A stretch of DNA of 64,000 bases from Bordetella parapertussis (GTDB lineage Bacteria > Pseudomonadota > Gammaproteobacteria > Burkholderiales > Burkholderiaceae_C), in assembly GCA_945861305.1 (NCBI GenBank), contig CAMATW010000006.1, positions 13,448 to 77,447 of the forward strand, given 5' to 3'. Both the position numbers and the translations under genes were made by a program. Shown here in pieces: positions 17,376-27,727 of this stretch (position 1 is the stretch's first letter; every line of letters begins with the position of its first letter). The notes under the pieces are model-generated. The model saw only the letters and a list, made by a program, of their open reading frames with translations, searched no databases and had not been told where the DNA came from.

Positions 17376-18496
17376 GGCTTGGCAGCAGTTGGGTTACCAG
17401 TGGCAGGGGTTTCAGCCACTACTTTGACCAAGTCTCCCGCGGTCAAAAACCCTGCACCTCGCACGACTACATTGGCCTCAGCGGGGAGTCCAGAGATGAC
17501 CTCCAGCCACTCGCCTTGGCGACGCCCTAGATTGACTTTATACAGCTTGACCCGTTGATCGGCTTGCACCACAAAGATTTGCGAAAACCCATCGCGAATC
17601 ACGACTGACTGTTGGGGAACCAGTGCCGCAGATGAAGAACCAAACTCGAAATCACCCCGCGCATACATGCCGGGCTTGAGTGACAACATGGCGTTGGGGG
17701 GTAAATCGACAAACACCGTGCCGGTGCGGTTTTGCCCGTCAACGGTAGGCGCCACCATGCGTACTGTGCCAGTGACAGTGCCACCAGCCGCGCCTTGGAT
17801 ATTCACCTTTTGGCCAGACTTGATTTGAAATAACTCCGACGACACCATGTCAGCACGCCACTCCAAACGGTTACCGCGAATCTGTCGAAACAACTCGGTG
17901 CCCAAACCCACTACCGCACCCACACTGGCGCTGCGGCTTGAAATGACGCCGCTGTCAGGCGCTTTGACCTGGGTTTGACGCAAACGCAACTCATGCACTC
18001 CCATCAAGGCTTGAGCAGATTCGACACGGGCTTTGGCGGTGGCTTCTGCCGTCAGGCTTTGGTTGAACTGCTGGGCACTGATGACGCCACTGGGCTGCAA
18101 AGCTCTGGCGCGATCCGCGTTGGCTTGGGCTTCTGCGGCCACAGCCTTGGCTTCATTCATGGCCGCCTTGGCTTGGTTGATTTCAGCCAGCACGTTGTCA
18201 GCGGCAAACACCGCCAGCACTTGACCCGCCTTGACTTGGTCGCCCACGTTGACCCGCACCTCGGTGAGCCGCAAACCACCAATTTCCGCACCAATGCTCG
18301 CCTCTTGCCAAGCGGCTACGGTGCCGTTGGCGCTGACGCCTTGGGATAAGTTTTGGGTTTGCGCACGGGTGACCGTTACCGTCAAAGCAGGTCTGGGTTC
18401 AGCCTTGGGTGCGGTACTTTGGGCATAGACAGTCTTCACACCCACAATGACAAACAAGCTGAAAACACAGCTCAGCGCCAAACTTTGAATACGCAT
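17372..18496 (-). CDS. RND efflux periplasmic adaptor (membrane fusion protein)
   Basis: This 374-residue protein has an N-terminal signal peptide (cleaved about after VYAQ, residue 26) without a lipobox. A lipoyl/barrel-sandwich half (EIGGLRLTEVRVNVGDQVKAG) follows, then a coiled-coil hairpin (about 108-160, Ala/Glu-rich), the second lipoyl half (VKAPDSGVISSRSASVGAVV) and a beta-barrel domain. This is the standard MFP order. It joins the inner-membrane RND permease encoded immediately downstream to an outer-membrane channel. It lies 31 bases after parC on the same strand, so read-through from the topoisomerase IV genes is possible. Confidence 0.92.
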   Translation of the reverse strand: MRIQSLALSCVFSLFVIVGVKTVYAQSTAPKAEPRPALTVTVTRAQTQNLSQGVSANGTVAAWQEASIGAEIGGLRLTEVRVNVGDQVKAGQVLAVFAADNVLAEINQAKAAMNEAKAVAAEAQANADRARALQPSGVISAQQFNQSLTAEATAKARVESAQALMGVHELRLRQTQVKAPDSGVISSRSASVGAVVGLGTELFRQIRGNRLEWRADMVSSELFQIKSGQKVNIQGAAGGTVTGTVRMVAPTVDGQNRTGTVFVDLPPNAMLSLKPGMYARGDFEFGSSSAALVPQQSVVIRDGFSQIFVVQADQRVKLYKVNLGRRQGEWLEVISGLPAEANVVVRGAGFLTAGDLVKVVAETPATGNPTAAKP

Positions 18497-18527
18497 TACA
18501 TTCTTTCAATTAAGAGACAAGTTGGCT

Positions 18528-20882
18528 TTATTCGACCCTAAGCACCGTGGTGGGCTTGAAGCCCAAGTCTGCCGCCTTGCCTTTACGGGCTCTTGCCGCC
18601 CGTGCATTGTTCAGACTTCGTATTTCCAGTGTTTCTTCACGGTCTTTGCCACCGCGCCCCACACCCACAATGCACACGCTGCGGGTGTAGGCCGCGGCAC
18701 CGGCCAAGCTGTCTTTGTCTTCCAAGTCGATCAGCATCAAGCCACGGCCACCTTTTTCCATGGCTTTAAGCTCGCTGATGGCAAAGGTCAAGATGCGCCC
18801 GCCGGTAGAAGCACAGGCCACATGGGTGGCGATAGGCAGGGGCGTTTCGCCGTTGCCACCGCCCACCAGTGAGGGGCAACACACGGTTTCGCCCTCTCCC
18901 AAGCTGATGAAAGCCTTGCCGCCTTTGTTGCGAGAAATGAGGTTGTCGATGCAACACACAAAGCCATAGCCGCCAGAGCCACTCAGCAACAAGGTGAGTG
19001 TGGAAGGACCAGCAAAGTAATGCACCAACTGGGTACCAGCTTCCACGTCCACCAAGGTGGTGACGGGCTGGCCGTCGCCGCGAGCGCCAGGCAATGACGC
19101 CACTGGTACCGAATACACCCGCCCGTTGGAGCCAAAGGCGATCAGTTGGTCCACAGTGCGGCACTCGAAGGTGTCGTACAACTCGTCACCGGCCTTGAAG
19201 GCAAATCCCAGCGGGTCGTGGCCGTGGCCGGTGCGTGAGCGCACCCAGCCTTTGGCAGACAAGACCACGGTGACAGGCTCGTCAATCACCTTCACTTCAG
19301 CCACGGCTTTTTTCTCGGCTTGGATCAAGGTGCGGCGTGCATCGGCAAAGGTTTTGGCGTCGGCCTCAATCTCTTTGACCATCAAGCGGCGCAGCGAAGT
19401 GGCGCTGCCCAAAATGTCCTCCAAACGGCCCTGCTCTTCGCGCAACTCTTTGAGCTCTTGCTCGATCTTGATGGCTTCCAGACGCGCCAATTGGCGCAAG
19501 CGGATGTCCAAAATATCGTCGGCTTGGCGCTCACTTAGCTTGAAGCGCTCTATCAATGCGGGCTTGGGCTCGTCGCTGTGGCGGATGATGCGAATCACCT
19601 CGTCGATGTTGAGCAACACCAACTGTCGGCCTTCCAAAATATGGATGCGCGCCAGCACCTTGTCCAAGCGGAATTGCGAACGCCGCTGCACCGTGGTTTG
19701 CCTGAACGCAATCCACTCCTCCAGCATTTGGCGCAGGGTTTTGGGCACGGGGCGGCCGTCCAAACCGACCATGGTCAGGTTGATGGACGAGGAGCTTTCC
19801 AAACTGGTGTGTGCCAGCAAGGTGGTGATGAGTTCTTGTTGAAGGGTGGTGCGGGTTTTGGGCTCGAACACCAAACGCACCGGCGCGTCTTTGCTGGACT
19901 CATCGCGCACCCCATCGAGCACTGCCAAGACAGTGGCTTTGAGTTGGGTTTGCTCTGGGCTCAGCGCTTTTTTGCCGGTCTTCACCTTGGGGTTGGTGAG
20001 CTCTTCAATCTCTTCCAACACCTTTTGGCTGCTGACACCGGGTGGCAACTCGGTCACCACCAACTGCCATTGACCGCGGGCCAGGTCTTCGATGATCCAA
20101 CGCGCCCGCACCTTGAGCGAACCACGGCCTGTGGCGTAGGCGTCAGAAATATCGGCGGCGCTGCTGATGATTTGGCCACCGCCCGGGTAATCGGGCGCGG
20201 GCAAAATTTGCAGCAACTCTGCTTGTGAAAGCTTGGGGTTTTTGATCAGCGCGACACAGGCGTCAGCCACTTCGCGCAGGTTGTGGCTGGGGATTTCGGT
20301 CGCCATGCCCACCGCGATGCCGCTGGCACCATTGAGCAGCGCGAACGGTAAACGGGCCGGCAACTGCTTGGGCTCTTCGGTGGAGCCGTCGTAGTTGGGC
20401 TGAAAGTCCACCGTGCCTTCGTCGATCTCATCGAGCAACAAACTGGTGATGCGGGCCAAGCGCGCCTCGGTGTAGCGCATGGCCGCGGCACCATCGCCGT
20501 CGCGCGAGCCAAAGTTGCCTTGGCCGTCAATCAGCGGGTAACGCTGTGAAAAATCTTGCGCCATGCGCACCAGTGCATCGTAGGCGGCGCTGTCGCCGTG
20601 CGGGTGGTAGCGGCCCAGCACATCGCCGACCACACGGGCGCTTTTGACGGGCCGCGCACCGACCGCGTTGTTGGGACCGCCAAAGCCCAAACCCATGCGC
20701 GACATGGAATACAAAATGCGCCGCTGCACCGGCTTTTGGCCGTCGCAGACATCGGGCAAGGCGCGGCCCTTGACCACGCTCAAGGCGTATTCCAGGTAGG
20801 CGCGTTGGGCGTAATGCCCTAAGGCGATGCCGTCGTCCGATTCAGACGAGGCGTTCAGGTCCACAACAGGTGTATCACTCAT
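18528..20882 (-). CDS. parC: DNA topoisomerase IV subunit A
   Basis: Topoisomerase IV A subunit (784 residues), which cuts and rejoins DNA to decatenate daughter chromosomes. The ATG at 20882 (MSDTPVVDL) is chosen over an in-frame TTG three codons upstream that overlaps the parE stop. The 5Y-CAP region shows [12 protein letters not shown] and catalytic Tyr137 in AMRYTEARL. The quinolone-determining positions are Ser98 and Asp102 in PHGDSAAYD, i.e. sensitive-type Ser. The C-terminal beta-pinwheel has repeats with G-R-V/I-x-x motifs. It sits 5 bases after parE. Confidence 0.95.
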   Translation of the reverse strand: MSDTPVVDLNASSESDDGIALGHYAQRAYLEYALSVVKGRALPDVCDGQKPVQRRILYSMSRMGLGFGGPNNAVGARPVKSARVVGDVLGRYHPHGDSAAYDALVRMAQDFSQRYPLIDGQGNFGSRDGDGAAAMRYTEARLARITSLLLDEIDEGTVDFQPNYDGSTEEPKQLPARLPFALLNGASGIAVGMATEIPSHNLREVADACVALIKNPKLSQAELLQILPAPDYPGGGQIISSAADISDAYATGRGSLKVRARWIIEDLARGQWQLVVTELPPGVSSQKVLEEIEELTNPKVKTGKKALSPEQTQLKATVLAVLDGVRDESSKDAPVRLVFEPKTRTTLQQELITTLLAHTSLESSSSINLTMVGLDGRPVPKTLRQMLEEWIAFRQTTVQRRSQFRLDKVLARIHILEGRQLVLLNIDEVIRIIRHSDEPKPALIERFKLSERQADDILDIRLRQLARLEAIKIEQELKELREEQGRLEDILGSATSLRRLMVKEIEADAKTFADARRTLIQAEKKAVAEVKVIDEPVTVVLSAKGWVRSRTGHGHDPLGFAFKAGDELYDTFECRTVDQLIAFGSNGRVYSVPVASLPGARGDGQPVTTLVDVEAGTQLVHYFAGPSTLTLLLSGSGGYGFVCCIDNLISRNKGGKAFISLGEGETVCCPSLVGGGNGETPLPIATHVACASTGGRILTFAISELKAMEKGGRGLMLIDLEDKDSLAGAAAYTRSVCIVGVGRGGKDREETLEIRSLNNARAARARKGKAADLGFKPTTVLRVE

Positions 20883-20887
20883 GGGTT

Positions 20888-22855
20888 TCAAACATCAATT
20901 TCAATGGCGTCGCCGTGCAACTCCATCAGTTCACGCCGCGCAGCGGCCTCGCCCTTGCCCATCAACTGGGTGATCATGCCTTCGGTTTGGGCGAAGTCCA
21001 GCACGCCCAGTTGCACCGGCAACAAGCGGCGGGTGTCGGGGTTCAAGGTGGTGTCCCACAACTGCTCGGCGTTCATCTCGCCCAAGCCTTTGAAGCGGGA
21101 GATGCTGCATTTCTCACGCGGCACGCCTTCTTTGGCGCTTTTGTCCAAAATGGCCGTCAGCTCACCTTCGTCCAGCGCATAGGCTTTGCTCGCTGGTTTT
21201 TTGCCACGCGCTGGCACATCCACCCTGAACAAAGGTGGGCGGGCCACATACACATGGCCAGTTTCGATGAGCTTGGGGAAGTGCCTGAAGAACAGCGTCA
21301 GCAGCAGCACTTGGATGTGCGAGCCGTCCACATCGGCGTCACTCAAAATGCAGACCTTGCCGTAGCGCAAGCCGCTCAGGTCGGGTTCATCGTTGGGGCC
21401 ATGCGGGTCCACGCCAATCGCGACAGCAATGTCGTGCACCTCGTTGTTGGCAAACAAGCGGTCACGCTCAACCTCCCAGGTGTTGAGCACCTTGCCGCGC
21501 AGGGGCAGGATGGCTTGGCTTTCTTTGTCGCGGCCCATTTTGGCGCTGCCGCCAGCACTGTCGCCCTCGACCAAAAAGATTTCGTTGTGCGCCAAATCAC
21601 GGCTTTCGCAATCGGTCAGCTTGCCTGGTAACACCGCCACGCCCGAGCCTTTGCGCTTTTCCACTTTTTGGCCAGCCTTTTGGCGCAACTGCGCGGCGCG
21701 GATGACCAACTCGGCGAGTTTTTTGCCGAACTCCACATGCGCGTTGAGCCACAAGTCCAGCGCGGGTTTGACAAAGCTCGACACCAAACGCACTGCGTCG
21801 CGCGAATTGAGTCGCTCTTTGATCTGCCCTTGAAACTGCGGGTCCAGCACCTTGGCGCTCAAAATGAAGCTGGCACGGGCAAACACGTCTTCGGGCAGCA
21901 ACTTCACGCCCTTGGGCAACAAAGCATGCAAGTCGATAAAGCTTTTCACCGCATTGAACAGGCCATCGCGCAAACCGCTCTCATGCGTGCCACCTGCACT
22001 GGTGGGAATCAGGTTGACATAGCTCTCGCGCACGGGAGAGCCGTCTTCGGTGAAGGCCAAGCACCACGCCGCGCCCTCGCCTTCGGCATAAGTTTCGTGA
22101 CCCGCGTCGGCAAAGCCCTCACCCTCAAACAAGGGGATGAAGGGGTCGTGGCTCAGGGTTTGCGTCAGATAGTCGCTCAAGCCCCCTTTGTAGAGCCAGG
22201 TTTGGCTGTCTTTGGCTTTTTCCTGCGCCAAGGTGACGCTCACACCCGGCATCAACACCGCTTTGCTGCGCAAGAGATGAATCAGTTCTTGTGTAGGCAG
22301 GTTGGGTGACTCGAAGTATTTGGCATCCGGCCAGACCCGCACCACCGTGCCTTGGCGGCGCTCGCCGGTTTCGGTTTTGCGGAGTTTCAGTTTTTCCACC
22401 ACATCGCCGCCTGAGAACACTAGGTGCGCCACTTGGCCTTCGCGGTAGGAGGTGACTTCCATCCGCTTGGCCAAGGCATTGGTCACGCTGACACCCACGC
22501 CATGCAAGCCGCCTGAAAAGCTGTAAGCGCCGCCCTTGCCCTTGTCAAACTTGCCACCTGCATGCAGGCGGGTGAACACCAATTCAATGACGGGCGCATT
22601 TTCTTCGGGGTGCATGCCAAACGGAATGCCACGGCCATCGTCTTCGATGCTGACCGAGCCGTCGCTGTGCAGTTGCACCGTGATCTTTTTGCCGTGCCCG
22701 GCCAGCGCTTCGTCGGCGGCGTTGTCGATCACCTCTTGGATGATGTGCAAGGGGTTGTCGGTGCGGGTGTACATGCCCGGGCGCTGCTTAACCGGCTCCA
22801 AGCCTTTCAAGACGCGGATCGAGCCTTCGGAATATTCGGGTTGTTTGCTTGCCAT
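20888..22855 (-). CDS. parE: DNA topoisomerase IV subunit B
   Basis: The ATPase subunit (655 residues). It has an N-terminal GHKL ATP-binding domain ([13 protein letters not shown] with the catalytic Glu/Asn, and DDGRGIP). The TOPRIM region has [14 protein letters not shown] and the acidic DADVDGSHI motif. The length fits ParE and is shorter than proteobacterial GyrB, which carries an extra insert. It is first in the parE-parC order and is followed in the same direction by the RND pump genes. The divergent MFS gene begins 100 bases upstream. Confidence 0.95.
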   Translation of the reverse strand: MASKQPEYSEGSIRVLKGLEPVKQRPGMYTRTDNPLHIIQEVIDNAADEALAGHGKKITVQLHSDGSVSIEDDGRGIPFGMHPEENAPVIELVFTRLHAGGKFDKGKGGAYSFSGGLHGVGVSVTNALAKRMEVTSYREGQVAHLVFSGGDVVEKLKLRKTETGERRQGTVVRVWPDAKYFESPNLPTQELIHLLRSKAVLMPGVSVTLAQEKAKDSQTWLYKGGLSDYLTQTLSHDPFIPLFEGEGFADAGHETYAEGEGAAWCLAFTEDGSPVRESYVNLIPTSAGGTHESGLRDGLFNAVKSFIDLHALLPKGVKLLPEDVFARASFILSAKVLDPQFQGQIKERLNSRDAVRLVSSFVKPALDLWLNAHVEFGKKLAELVIRAAQLRQKAGQKVEKRKGSGVAVLPGKLTDCESRDLAHNEIFLVEGDSAGGSAKMGRDKESQAILPLRGKVLNTWEVERDRLFANNEVHDIAVAIGVDPHGPNDEPDLSGLRYGKVCILSDADVDGSHIQVLLLTLFFRHFPKLIETGHVYVARPPLFRVDVPARGKKPASKAYALDEGELTAILDKSAKEGVPREKCSISRFKGLGEMNAEQLWDTTLNPDTRRLLPVQLGVLDFAQTEGMITQLMGKGEAAARRELMELHGDAIEIDV

Positions 22856-22955
22856 GGGGCGCGATTGTAGACAGACAAGATGACACCACTGGATGAAACC
22901 ACAGCCAGCAAAGCGGCGTGATCTGCATGAAAGCCAAAATCGTTACAGTTAAGCC

Positions 22956-24170
22956 ATGACGCAAACTCACAAAACTTTGCCCATGTGGCAAGTCTTGATC
23001 TGCGGCGCTTTGATCGTCAGCGTTGCCATGGGTATCCGCCACGGCTTTGGCCTGTGGATGCAACCCATGACCCAAACCATGGGCTGGGGCCGCGAAGACT
23101 TCGCCATGGCCATTGCCGTGCAAAACATCAGCTGGGGCTTGATCGGTGTTTTCTCAGGTATGTTGGCCGATCGCTTCGGTGCCTTTCGCGTCATCATCGT
23201 GGGCGCACTGGCCTATGCATTGGGCCTGTTTGGCATGGCCCATGCCGCCACCCCTCAATGGCTGATCGTCACAGCCGGTGTCATGGTCGGTGCGGCGCAG
23301 GCAGGTACCACCTTCGCCGTGGTGTTTGGCGTGATTGGTCGCAACATACCGCCCGAGCGCCGCTCTTGGGCCATGGGTGTGGTGTCAGCCGCCGGTTCAT
23401 TTGGTCAGTTTTTGATGGTGCCCACAGAGTCCATGCTGATCGGTCAATGGGGGTGGCAGCAAGCGCTGGTGATGCTGTCTGTTGGCGTTTTGATCATCCT
23501 GCCGCTCAGCCTAGGGCTGCGCGAACCCAGCTTTGCTTCGGGCCAATCCCCTGTGCGCAACCAAAGCATTCTTCAAGCCTTGCGTGAGGCTTTTGGTTAC
23601 CGCAGTTTTCAGTTGCTGATGGCGGGTTACTTTGTCTGCGGCTTCCAAGTGGTGTTCATCGGTGTGCACCTGCCTAGTTTTTTGAAAGACCAAGGCATGT
23701 CTCCCCAACTGGCCAGTACCGCTTTGGCGCTGATCGGTTTGTTCAATATTGCGGGAACCTATGCGGCAGGCAGCTTGGGTCAAGTCATAGCCAAAAACAA
23801 AATCCTGTCTGGTATTTATTTGGCGCGAGGCATCATCATTGCCCTCTTCATCAGCCTGCCCATCACACCTTTGAGCGTTTACATCTTTGCTGCTGCCATG
23901 GGCTTGTTGTGGCTTTCTACAGTGCCCGTCACCAACGCAGTGATTGCCCAAATTTTTGGCGTGTCACATTTGTCCATGCTCAGCGGGTTTGTGTTTCTGA
24001 GCCATCAAGTCGGCAGCTTTTTGGGCGTGTGGCTGGGCGGCATGATTTACGACCGGACAGGCAGTTATGACCAAGTGTGGTTTATCACCATTGCTTTGAG
24101 TGCGTTTGCCACCCTGATCAATCTCCCCGTGCGTGAAACGGCGATTTCACGCGCACCCCACGCAGCATGA
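22956..24170 (+). CDS. MFS transporter (monocarboxylate/oxalate-formate antiporter-like)
   Basis: A 404-residue, twelve-helix transporter. The first helix ends in GIRHGFGLWMQPM, typical of the monocarboxylate/OFA-like MFS branch. The loop 2-3 motif is GMLADRFGAFRV. The substrate is unknown, perhaps an organic anion. Its stop overlaps the ATG of a 41-residue membrane protein gene (ATGA), which abuts an SDR gene, so the three to four genes 22956-25668 are very likely one transcript. Confidence 0.85.
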   Translation: MTQTHKTLPMWQVLICGALIVSVAMGIRHGFGLWMQPMTQTMGWGREDFAMAIAVQNISWGLIGVFSGMLADRFGAFRVIIVGALAYALGLFGMAHAATPQWLIVTAGVMVGAAQAGTTFAVVFGVIGRNIPPERRSWAMGVVSAAGSFGQFLMVPTESMLIGQWGWQQALVMLSVGVLIILPLSLGLREPSFASGQSPVRNQSILQALREAFGYRSFQLLMAGYFVCGFQVVFIGVHLPSFLKDQGMSPQLASTALALIGLFNIAGTYAAGSLGQVIAKNKILSGIYLARGIIIALFISLPITPLSVYIFAAAMGLLWLSTVPVTNAVIAQIFGVSHLSMLSGFVFLSHQVGSFLGVWLGGMIYDRTGSYDQVWFITIALSAFATLINLPVRETAISRAPHAA

Positions 24171-24292
24171 AGCATCTTCTTAGTCTATGGGCTTGGCTGA
24201 TCGCCAGCAGCGCCGCGGCTTGGGTGTTCAGTCTTTACCTGCAACCCAGCTTTGCGCAAAGTATGGCCAATCAACTGTGGATGTGTTTTTAA
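24167..24292 (+). CDS. Small single-span membrane protein (41 residues)
   Basis: The ATG at 24167 overlaps the MFS stop (ATGA) and the TAA at 24290-24292 directly touches the next ATG, an exact fit between two certain genes. The product starts MKHLLSLWAWLIASS, has one hydrophobic span (about 4-24) and a short Trp-containing tail (NQLWMCF). No family is recognised. The precise packing suggests it is translated by coupling and may help the adjacent transporter. It could be a remnant, but nothing in it is broken. Confidence 0.6.
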   Translation: MKHLLSLWAWLIASSAAAWVFSLYLQPSFAQSMANQLWMCF

Positions 24293-25111
24293 ATGCCCAA
24301 CATCATCATCACCGGTGCATCTGATGGCATAGGAGCAGAACTGGCTCGTCAACTCGCTCGACGACACGGTTTGCAAGCCATGCTTGTACTCGCCGCGCGT
24401 AATGCAGCACGCTTGCAGTCTGTCGCCGCCGATTGCATGGCTTTGGGGGCTCGCACCCTCATCATGCCCACAGACATCACCGACGAGCAGCAGTGTCGTC
24501 ATTTGGTCGAGACCACCGTCAGCCAACTGGGCAGCTTGGATATTTTGATCAACAACGCCGGTGTATCTGCCCATGCTTTGTTTGAAGACGTCAAGCCTGA
24601 GAACTTGGCTTGGTATGAAGAATTGATGCGAGTCAATTTATGGGGAGCGGTTTGCTGCACCCACGCCGCTTTGCCTTATCTGAAACAGAGCCATGGTCGA
24701 ATCGTGGCGGTGTCCTCGTTGGCAGGTTTGGTCGGTGTGCCTGGACGTACCGCCTACAGCGCCAGCAAATTTGCGCTGTCGGGGTTTTTTGAAGCCCTTC
24801 GCGCCGAGCTCAAGGATGCAGGGGTGAGCGTGACCATTGCCTACCCAGGGGTGGTGGCCACCAATATCCGCGTTCACGGGCTCAACGCCAAAGGCGAGAA
24901 CGCGGGGGTGAGTGGTTTGATGGAAGACAAAGCCATGCCCGTCAAAGATTGTGCAAGGCTGATCATCTATGCCATGGTGCGACGTCGGCGCGAAGTGGTC
25001 ATGACCGCCCAAGGCAAAGTAGGCCGCTGGCTCAAACTGATCGCCCCATGGCTGGTCGACCTGATGGCAATGCGAGCCGTGAAAAAAGAATTTCGCCCTT
25101 CCTCCCGTTGA
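24293..25111 (+). CDS. SDR-family NAD(P)-dependent oxidoreductase
   Basis: A classical short-chain dehydrogenase of 272 residues. The cofactor motif TGASDGIG is at 7-14, NNAG at 87-90, and the catalytic Ser (141/142), Tyr155 and Lys159 lie in SSLAG and YSASK. A C-terminal hydrophobic/basic stretch (WLKLIAPWLVDLMAM) suggests membrane association, as in DltE/short-chain retinol-type SDRs. The start touches the small membrane gene's stop and the end overlaps the methyltransferase start. The substrate is unknown. Confidence 0.88.
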   Translation: MPNIIITGASDGIGAELARQLARRHGLQAMLVLAARNAARLQSVAADCMALGARTLIMPTDITDEQQCRHLVETTVSQLGSLDILINNAGVSAHALFEDVKPENLAWYEELMRVNLWGAVCCTHAALPYLKQSHGRIVAVSSLAGLVGVPGRTAYSASKFALSGFFEALRAELKDAGVSVTIAYPGVVATNIRVHGLNAKGENAGVSGLMEDKAMPVKDCARLIIYAMVRRRREVVMTAQGKVGRWLKLIAPWLVDLMAMRAVKKEFRPSSR

Positions 25112-25668
25112 TACACCCCGCTTTGTCTGCCCCTTCGCCTTGGCTCAAGCGCTGGGCACACCTGATTCCCGCTAACGCGCATGTGCTGGACTTGGCCTGC
25201 GGTAACGGTCGGCATATGCAATGGCTGCAAAACCAAGGTTTTGATGTCTTAGGTGTTGACCGTGATGAAAACGCACTTCTCACCGCTAAAACATTTGGCG
25301 AGGTCTTATGTGCAGACTTGGAAAACGCCGCTTGGCCTCTTTCGGATTGCCAGTTTGATGCAGTGGTTGTGACCAACTACCTTTGGCGACCTGCTTGGAA
25401 CGCGCTATTGGCCTGCTTGAAACCGAATGGGATTTTGATTTACGAAACCTTTGCCGCTGGCAACGAATCAGTGGGCAAACCTTCGCGCCCTGAGTTTCTC
25501 TTGAACCACGGCGAACTTTTACTGCTGTGCAAAACGCTGCGCATTGTGGCCTTTGAAGATGTATTCCTGCATTCGCCAGACAGGTATGTTCAGAGGGTCG
25601 TGGCTGTGAACACCGACGGCAATGACAAACGCTTTGCTGTCGCACCCTCAACAGCTCAGAAAAGCTAG
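25108..25668 (+). CDS. Class I SAM-dependent methyltransferase
   Basis: A small methyltransferase-fold protein of about 186 residues. The SAM-binding motif I, LDLACGNGRHM, is near the N-terminus, followed by an acidic residue ending beta-2 (GVDRDENAL) and the motif-IV-like DAVVVTNYLWRP. No ATG lies between the upstream SDR stop and motif I. A TTG at 25108 overlapping that stop (TTGA) is the most likely start; the longer frame back to 24949 runs inside the SDR gene. The target is unknown; it resembles TehB-like small methyltransferases. Confidence 0.75.
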   Translation: MIHPALSAPSPWLKRWAHLIPANAHVLDLACGNGRHMQWLQNQGFDVLGVDRDENALLTAKTFGEVLCADLENAAWPLSDCQFDAVVVTNYLWRPAWNALLACLKPNGILIYETFAAGNESVGKPSRPEFLLNHGELLLLCKTLRIVAFEDVFLHSPDRYVQRVVAVNTDGNDKRFAVAPSTAQKS

Positions 25669-25704
25669 AATGCGGGTCTTTACCTATATAACGCTCCACC
25701 TTAC

Positions 25705-26586
25705 ATGAAACCCCTACGCGCAAGCATCGTGGCCTTGATCACGCCAATGCATGAAGATGGCAGCATCGACTATCCGGCACTGCGTCGTCTGATTGATTGG
25801 CACATAGAACAAGGCACGGACTGCATAGGGGTGGTGGGCACCACCGGCGAGTCACCCACGGTATCTGTCGAAGAACACTGTGAAATCATCCGTGTCTCTG
25901 TCGAACAAGCATCAGGACGTGTGCCCATCATGGCCGGTTGTGGAGCCAATTCAACCAATGAAGCCATTGAATTAACCCGCTTTGCCAAGCAAGTTGGCGC
26001 CGATTACCAGCTGCAAGTTGTACCCTACTACAACAAGCCCACCCAAGAAGGTCAATACCAACACTTTCGCACCATTGCAGAAGCAGTTGATTTGCCCATG
26101 GTGCTTTACAACGTACCTGGCCGTACTGTCGCCGATATGCAGCACGACACCGCCATGCGTTTGGCGCAAATCGACGGCATCATCGGCATCAAAGAAGCCA
26201 CCGGTAATATTGAACGCGCACAGTGGTTGATTCACGAGGCCCCAAAGGGGTTTTCGGTTTATTCTGGCGATGATGGCACGGCTGTCGCTTTGATGCTTTG
26301 CGGCGGCCACGGTAATGTTAGCGTGACCGCCAACATCGCGCCCAAACTCATGCACGAGCTTTGCGTTGCGGCTATCGCAGGTCAAGCTCAGCAAGCCATG
26401 GCCATACAGCGCCAATTGCTAAGCCTGCATAAAAACATGTTCACCGAATCCAACCCTATACCCGTGAAATGGGCCGCCAGCCGCTTGGGATTGTGTGGCC
26501 CCACCTTGCGATTGCCCATGACCCCATTTAACTCAAACCTGCACCCGGCAATGGAAAATGCCATGCGCAGTTGTGGCGTGATTTGA
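25705..26586 (+). CDS. dapA: 4-hydroxy-tetrahydrodipicolinate synthase
   Basis: It condenses pyruvate with aspartate semialdehyde, the first committed step toward diaminopimelate and lysine. The 293-residue sequence has the class I aldolase features: GTTGESPT (46-53), Tyr109/YYNKPTQEG, Tyr135, Arg140 and the Schiff-base Lys163 in GIKEATG. It is directly followed by bamC, the same dapA-bamC order as in Escherichia coli. Confidence 0.96.
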   Translation: MKPLRASIVALITPMHEDGSIDYPALRRLIDWHIEQGTDCIGVVGTTGESPTVSVEEHCEIIRVSVEQASGRVPIMAGCGANSTNEAIELTRFAKQVGADYQLQVVPYYNKPTQEGQYQHFRTIAEAVDLPMVLYNVPGRTVADMQHDTAMRLAQIDGIIGIKEATGNIERAQWLIHEAPKGFSVYSGDDGTAVALMLCGGHGNVSVTANIAPKLMHELCVAAIAGQAQQAMAIQRQLLSLHKNMFTESNPIPVKWAASRLGLCGPTLRLPMTPFNSNLHPAMENAMRSCGVI

Positions 26587-26608
26587 TACCCCCAAAGGAC
26601 ACCTTGTG

Positions 26609-27724
26609 ATGTTTGCATTTAAACCTGCCATTTTTTACCGCTTGGGACTGATGGTGTGTATCAGCACCATCGCGGCATGTGGTTCCATCATGGACTCCGA
26701 TAAGGTCAACTACAAAACCCAAACCGAGGCTCCTACCGCGAAATCTTTGGAAGTCCCGCCCGACCTTAGCAAAATTACCCGCAACAAGCGCTTTGATGTG
26801 CCTGGAGGCATCATCAGCGCCAACGAACTGGGTGTCGGCAATAAAACCGATCTCGGTCCTTTAACCAGTCCCTTGGCTTTGGCCGATATCCAAGTCAAGC
26901 GGGCCGGCAACCAAATGTGGCTCGATATTGCGCGCCCCCCCGAAGAGTTATGGATTGCAGTGCGTGATTTTTGGAAAGAGTCTGGCTTTACCTTGGTGCG
27001 CGATGAACAAGGCATTGGTGTAATGGAAACCGAATGGGCGGAGAACCGTGCCAAATTGCCCCAAGACTTTATTCGACGCAACCTGGGCAAAGTTTTGGAT
27101 GGCTTGTACTCCACGGGAGAGCGAGACAAATTTCGTATCCGCCTAGACCGTACTGACAGCAACCACACCGAGTTGTACGTGGTGCACCGAGGCATGGTGG
27201 AGGTCTATGCTGACAAATTGTCTAAAAGCACGGTCTGGCAGCCTCGCGCCAATGACCCAGAGTTGGAAAAAGAATTCCTTCGTCGCTTGATGCTCAAGCT
27301 TGCCCCCACAACCGCGACAGCAGATAACGCCAAAGCGTTTGAAGGTGGCCTCGCCAAAAGCGCCAGTCAAGTCATTACCGTAGACGGCAAGCCCGCTGTG
27401 AGTTTCAACCAAGGCTTTGATGTGGCTTGGCGTCGCGTGGGGGTTTTGCTTGACCGCAACGGGTTCACGGTTGAAGACCGTGACCGCAAGCAAGGCATGT
27501 ACTTTGTTCGGTATGTGGACATGCCCGATGAGGCAGAAGAAGGCTTTTTCAGCAAATTGTTCAGTTCCTCCAAGAACAACCAAGGCCCTCAGCAATACCG
27601 ATTGAAAATTGTCAGTACAGACAACGCCACCTCCACCATCTCCATCTTGAACGCGTCGGGTCAACCTGATGCGTCAGCGACGGCGCAAAAAATCGCCCAA
27701 CTATTAGTCAAAGAATTGCAGTAA
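26609..27724 (+). CDS. bamC: Outer-membrane assembly lipoprotein BamC
   Basis: A 371-residue lipoprotein of the BAM complex that inserts beta-barrel proteins into the outer membrane. The signal peptide ends at the lipobox ISTIAAC, with Cys about residue 24. An extended region rich in Pro/Lys (SLEVPPDLSK) follows, typical of the BamC N-terminus that binds BamD. Two helix-grip domains (about 90-225 and 255-365) come after it. An AAAGGA lies 9 bases before this ATG; a GTG one codon upstream is also possible. It lies 22 bases after dapA. Confidence 0.88.
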   Translation: MFAFKPAIFYRLGLMVCISTIAACGSIMDSDKVNYKTQTEAPTAKSLEVPPDLSKITRNKRFDVPGGIISANELGVGNKTDLGPLTSPLALADIQVKRAGNQMWLDIARPPEELWIAVRDFWKESGFTLVRDEQGIGVMETEWAENRAKLPQDFIRRNLGKVLDGLYSTGERDKFRIRLDRTDSNHTELYVVHRGMVEVYADKLSKSTVWQPRANDPELEKEFLRRLMLKLAPTTATADNAKAFEGGLAKSASQVITVDGKPAVSFNQGFDVAWRRVGVLLDRNGFTVEDRDRKQGMYFVRYVDMPDEAEEGFFSKLFSSSKNNQGPQQYRLKIVSTDNATSTISILNASGQPDASATAQKIAQLLVKELQ

Positions 27725-27727
27725 CGC

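Noticed and set aside
19057..20228. Long plus-strand frames (about 216-261 codons) inside parC
   Set aside because: They are antisense to well-conserved ParC sequence and have no protein-like features; typical of codon-biased GC-rich genes.
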